Below are positions 61,617 through 64,000 of a stretch of 64,000 nt of DNA, one piece after another. The position numbers and the translations under genes were made by a program. The number at the start of each line of letters is the position of its first letter. Position 1 is the stretch's first letter. Below the pieces are notes generated by a model. That model was not told the DNA's origin, did not search any database, and saw nothing but the letters and a program-made list of their open reading frames with translations. Source of the stretch: an uncultured Phocaeicola sp. (GTDB lineage Bacteria; Bacteroidota; Bacteroidia; Bacteroidales; Bacteroidaceae); the NCBI GenBank assembly GCA_944320815.1, contig CALUIZ010000001.1, positions 159,056 through 223,055 on the forward strand. Reading direction: 5' to 3'.

Positions 61617-63176
61617 ATGATAGCGACCATATTACCCGGAAGCGCGGACTTCCATGCCGTGGGTTACAACGAACACAAGGTATCGAAAGGGCTTGCCCGG
61701 CTCATCGAGATGCGGAACTTCGGGACAATCGGTCTGGCAGGCAGACCCACCACGGAGGAGCTTACCGGCTATCTCAAAAAATACAGTTCCACCAACAGCC
61801 GCATCCGGAAACCGCAGTTCCATGTGGCCGTCAGCTGCAAAGGCCGTGAGATGACGGAATCCGAACTGCTGGATTTCGCGCACCGATACCTCAAGGAAAT
61901 GGGATATGCCGAACCCGGACAACCTTGGCTCATCTACGCCCACCATGACACCGACAACACCCACCTGCACATCATCACCTCGCGTGTCGCCCCCGACGGC
62001 AGGAAGATAGCCCACAGTCACGAGCGCAGGCGTTCCCAGGAAGTCATAGACAGGATTCTCGGCACGGACAGGCAAAAGAAGATTGCCGACGACATGGACG
62101 CGGCCAGGCAATATACCTTCTCCTCTTTCGCCCAGTTCAAGGCAATCATGGTTTCTATGGGATATGAGGTATATAAGAAAGATGAAAACGTATTTATCAA
62201 GCATGGCGGCAAGGTGCAGCGGCAAATTCCGTTGGCCGAAGTCGAACAGCTTTTCAAAAGCGGCTATAGGGAACGCGCCCGTTGCCGCCAGCTGCGGAGC
62301 ATCCTCAAAAAATACCGGGACGTGAGCGGCGGCAAGGAAGAGCTGCAGAAAGAGCTGAAGGAAAAGTTCGGCATCGACCTCGTGTTCTTCGGCAGGAAGG
62401 ATGCGCCCTACGGCTACATGATTGTCGACCACGCCCACCGTACCGTCATCAACGGGGCAAGGGTGCTGGCCACGGAACAGCTTCTGGACTTCGCCACCCC
62501 GGAGCAACGCTTCGCACGCATAGAGGACTACATAGACCGGCTGCTCACCCTCAACCCGAAAATCACACAGGGCGAGATTTTCCAGAAGCTGAGGAAGCAG
62601 CGTGCCTATATCAAGAAAGGCGTCATCCACTTTGACGGACAGACACGCCCGTTAAAGCCGTTCATGGCGGAAGCCATCGACCGGAACAACCGCATCCGTT
62701 TCATCGAGATGTTCCACCCGGCCACCGAAGCCGAACGCGACCTGCTCTGCAAGATATTCAAGGTGAACCGCCCCGACCTGGTGGACTTGTCGGGCGAAAG
62801 GCCGCAGTCCCATTCGGATGCCGTCAACCGCCTGCATGAAATCTTCAATGACGAAAACATATTTTCCGTGAAGAGTGCCCTCCATGAGGAAGGCTTCATC
62901 GTCCGCGAGGAAGAGGGCGCGGCATACGCTGTCAACTTCGGCAGGCATATCGTGATAGACCTCGCGGCGGAAGGGCTTGACACGGAACGGCTGAAACCCC
63001 GGCCACGGAAACAGCAGGCCAAACAGCCGGCCCCATACGGGAAACATATTAAACCAATCCGCCTGCACGGGCTGAAGGATTCCGGTGCCGGAAGCCATGC
63101 CGAAAAGCGTGAGTGGGAAGTCGGAGGCAAGGGCGGCTACGACGACATTGACGACGGGCGCAACCTCAAGCGGTAG
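61617..63176 (+). CDS. mobB: Relaxase/mobilisation nuclease (MOBP-like)
   Basis: This 519-residue protein has an N-terminal relaxase domain of about 200 residues. The metal site is in YAHHDTDNTHLHIITSRV (about 106-123), the HxDxDNxHxH motif of the VirD2/MobA superfamily. A likely catalytic Tyr is in the N-terminal VGYNEHKVSKG. The remaining 320 residues are helical and basic, with no primase or helicase motif. It nicks oriT and pilots the strand into the recipient. The coupling protein (TraG/VirD4) is not next to it as in many related elements. Confidence 0.9.
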   Translation: MIATILPGSADFHAVGYNEHKVSKGLARLIEMRNFGTIGLAGRPTTEELTGYLKKYSSTNSRIRKPQFHVAVSCKGREMTESELLDFAHRYLKEMGYAEPGQPWLIYAHHDTDNTHLHIITSRVAPDGRKIAHSHERRRSQEVIDRILGTDRQKKIADDMDAARQYTFSSFAQFKAIMVSMGYEVYKKDENVFIKHGGKVQRQIPLAEVEQLFKSGYRERARCRQLRSILKKYRDVSGGKEELQKELKEKFGIDLVFFGRKDAPYGYMIVDHAHRTVINGARVLATEQLLDFATPEQRFARIEDYIDRLLTLNPKITQGEIFQKLRKQRAYIKKGVIHFDGQTRPLKPFMAEAIDRNNRIRFIEMFHPATEAERDLLCKIFKVNRPDLVDLSGERPQSHSDAVNRLHEIFNDENIFSVKSALHEEGFIVREEEGAAYAVNFGRHIVIDLAAEGLDTERLKPRPRKQQAKQPAPYGKHIKPIRLHGLKDSGAGSHAEKREWEVGGKGGYDDIDDGRNLKR

Positions 63177-63292
63177 CCAAAAACGGAGACTCCTTTTTGT
63201 CACCTGTTTGGCCGCATAAGCTATTCTTTTGCTTGTTACGTTACCCTGAACACTTCGGTCAGACAGACCGGAAGCACAAAAGTGTTGTGCAT

Positions 63293-63324
63293 TTCGTTAC
63301 CGTCCTATCCGGTGCATACTTTTG
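63293..63324 (+). promoter_or_regulatory. Promoter of the traA gene
   Basis: TTCG (63293-63296), 20 bases and TACTTTTG (63317-63324) form a near-consensus promoter 27 bases before the ATG at 63351. It shares AGTGTTGTGCATTT (63281-63294) with the mob promoter. Confidence 0.65.
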
Positions 63325-63350
63325 CACCGAACCAAACGACCGTGGACAAA

Positions 63351-64000
63351 ATGATACAGACACCCGTCATCGTGACATTCGCCAACCAGAAAGGGGGAGT
63401 CGGCAAGACGACCCTCTGCGTCACCTTCGCCAACTACCTTGTGACGAAGGGCGTGCGTGTCGTGGTCGTGGACTGCGATTTCCAGCACTCCATCCTGAAG
63501 TGCCGCAAGGCCGACATCAAGAAATACGGCGTGGATGCCGTACCCTACGACGTGCTGGCCTACGAAGCTAACGACAAGCAGGCCATGACCGAGCTCATGG
63601 AGAAGCTGCATAACGACCCCAGCATAGACGTGGTGCTCATGGACTCGCCCGGCAGTCTGAAGGCGGAGGGACTGATACCCATGTTCGTCAACTCGGACAT
63701 CATCATCGTGCCGTTCCACTACGACCTGGTGACCGTCCCCTCCACCGCGAGCTTCCTCATGTTCATCGACCGTCTGCGAAAGGCCGTGGGCGGACGGATG
63801 AAAGCCCGGCTCTTCATCGTCCCCAACCTCCACGACGGACGGGTGGGCAAACGCTCCGAGCTGGAACTGTGGGAGAACACGGGAAAGACCTTCGCCAACT
63901 ACGGGCAGGTGACGGACAGGATACCCAAGCGGGCCGACATGGAGCGTTTCAGTACGGTGGCGGAACTGGACATGCAGGCCGCAATCGTAAGCCCGGTGTT
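63351..64000 (+). CDS. traA: ParA-family ATPase, TraA of a Bacteroidales ICE (3' end outside window)
   Basis: At least 216 residues are visible before the right edge. It has the deviant Walker A of ParA/MinD proteins, FANQKGGVGKTTLCVTFANY (about 10-29), a Walker A' VVVVDCDFQHS and Walker B VVLMDSPG. In Bacteroidales conjugative elements a ParA-like TraA opens the transfer operon, and the DUF3408-type TraB/C genes usually follow. A GTG nine bases upstream (63342) is an alternative start. It probably positions or partitions transfer components; its precise role is not known. Confidence 0.85.
   Translation, partial: MIQTPVIVTFANQKGGVGKTTLCVTFANYLVTKGVRVVVVDCDFQHSILKCRKADIKKYGVDAVPYDVLAYEANDKQAMTELMEKLHNDPSIDVVLMDSPGSLKAEGLIPMFVNSDIIIVPFHYDLVTVPSTASFLMFIDRLRKAVGGRMKARLFIVPNLHDGRVGKRSELELWENTGKTFANYGQVTDRIPKRADMERFSTVAELDMQAAIVSPV

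Larger units (their letters stand above)
58400..64000 (+). mobile_element. Integrated conjugative/mobilisable element, left part
   Basis: From shortly after ppdK the content changes to a tyrosine recombinase, a small membrane protein, mob genes and a ParA-type tra gene, and the mob-tra genes look richer in G+C than the chromosome. The set and order fit a Bacteroidales ICE or large mobilisable element. The element continues past the right edge; the left attachment site lies between 58310 and 58450 but cannot be fixed without the right end. Confidence 0.85.

Overview
The window is chromosomal DNA of a gut Bacteroidales species, most likely Bacteroides or Phocaeicola. The grounds are two SusC-type loci, acid-rich lipoprotein signals, Bacteroidota-type promoters (TTTG near -33 and TAnnTTTG near -7, found in front of many genes), a CMP-KDO synthetase operon, and a Bacteroides-type mobilisable or conjugative element at the right end. 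No tRNA, rRNA or CRISPR array was recognised.

Layout from left to right. 1-10.8 kb (minus strand) is a galactan/galactoside locus: sugar porter, cytosolic DUF5107-TPR protein, GH53 endo-galactanase lipoprotein, surface glycan-binding lipoprotein, and a SusC transporter cut by the window edge. A divergent AraC regulator sits at 10.9-11.8 kb. 11.8-16.1 kb (minus) is a YhcH - glycogen branching enzyme - DUF6057 - flavin reductase operon. 16.2-20.2 kb (minus) is an operon of kdsB, an M16-like protein without zinc ligands, a 14-repeat MORN protein and an inositol-monophosphatase-like enzyme. 20.3-23.0 kb is an AT-rich scar: two broken IS630-type transposases sharing a 130-bp direct repeat around a frameshifted lipoprotein. 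23.0-26.2 kb has ogt, a fosmidomycin-resistance-type MFS pump, a HPPK-like gene and a DUF3820-like gene. 26.3-29.5 kb is the divergent uxaB/uxaC hexuronate pair. 29.6-33.7 kb (plus) holds small soluble enzymes.

33.7-40.1 kb (minus) is the most interesting unit: a four-gene kleisin-like / MukE-like / SMC-like ATPase / Toprim cassette in the order and overlap of a Wadjet (JetABCD, MksBEFG, EptABCD) plasmid-defence condensin. Its sequences look diverged. 40.4-42.6 kb is an S9 peptidase lipoprotein. 42.9-51.4 kb is a second SusC/SusD locus with DUF4843, PKD-like and secreted thioredoxin proteins and no glycosidase, so it may import something other than a glycan. 51.6-58.3 kb is housekeeping: a lipoprotein, a HAD phosphatase, RluA- and RlmD-type RNA enzymes and pyruvate phosphate dikinase.

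From about 58.4 kb to the right edge lies an integrated element: phased integrase-proximal repeats, a tyrosine recombinase with a non-canonical active site, a small membrane protein, a mob operon (accessory protein and MOBP-like relaxase) behind a structured leader that may be oriT, and the start of a ParA-type traA gene. The mob and traA promoters share a 14-bp block and probably fire together.

All functional calls come from reading motifs, order and spacing by eye. No database search was run.
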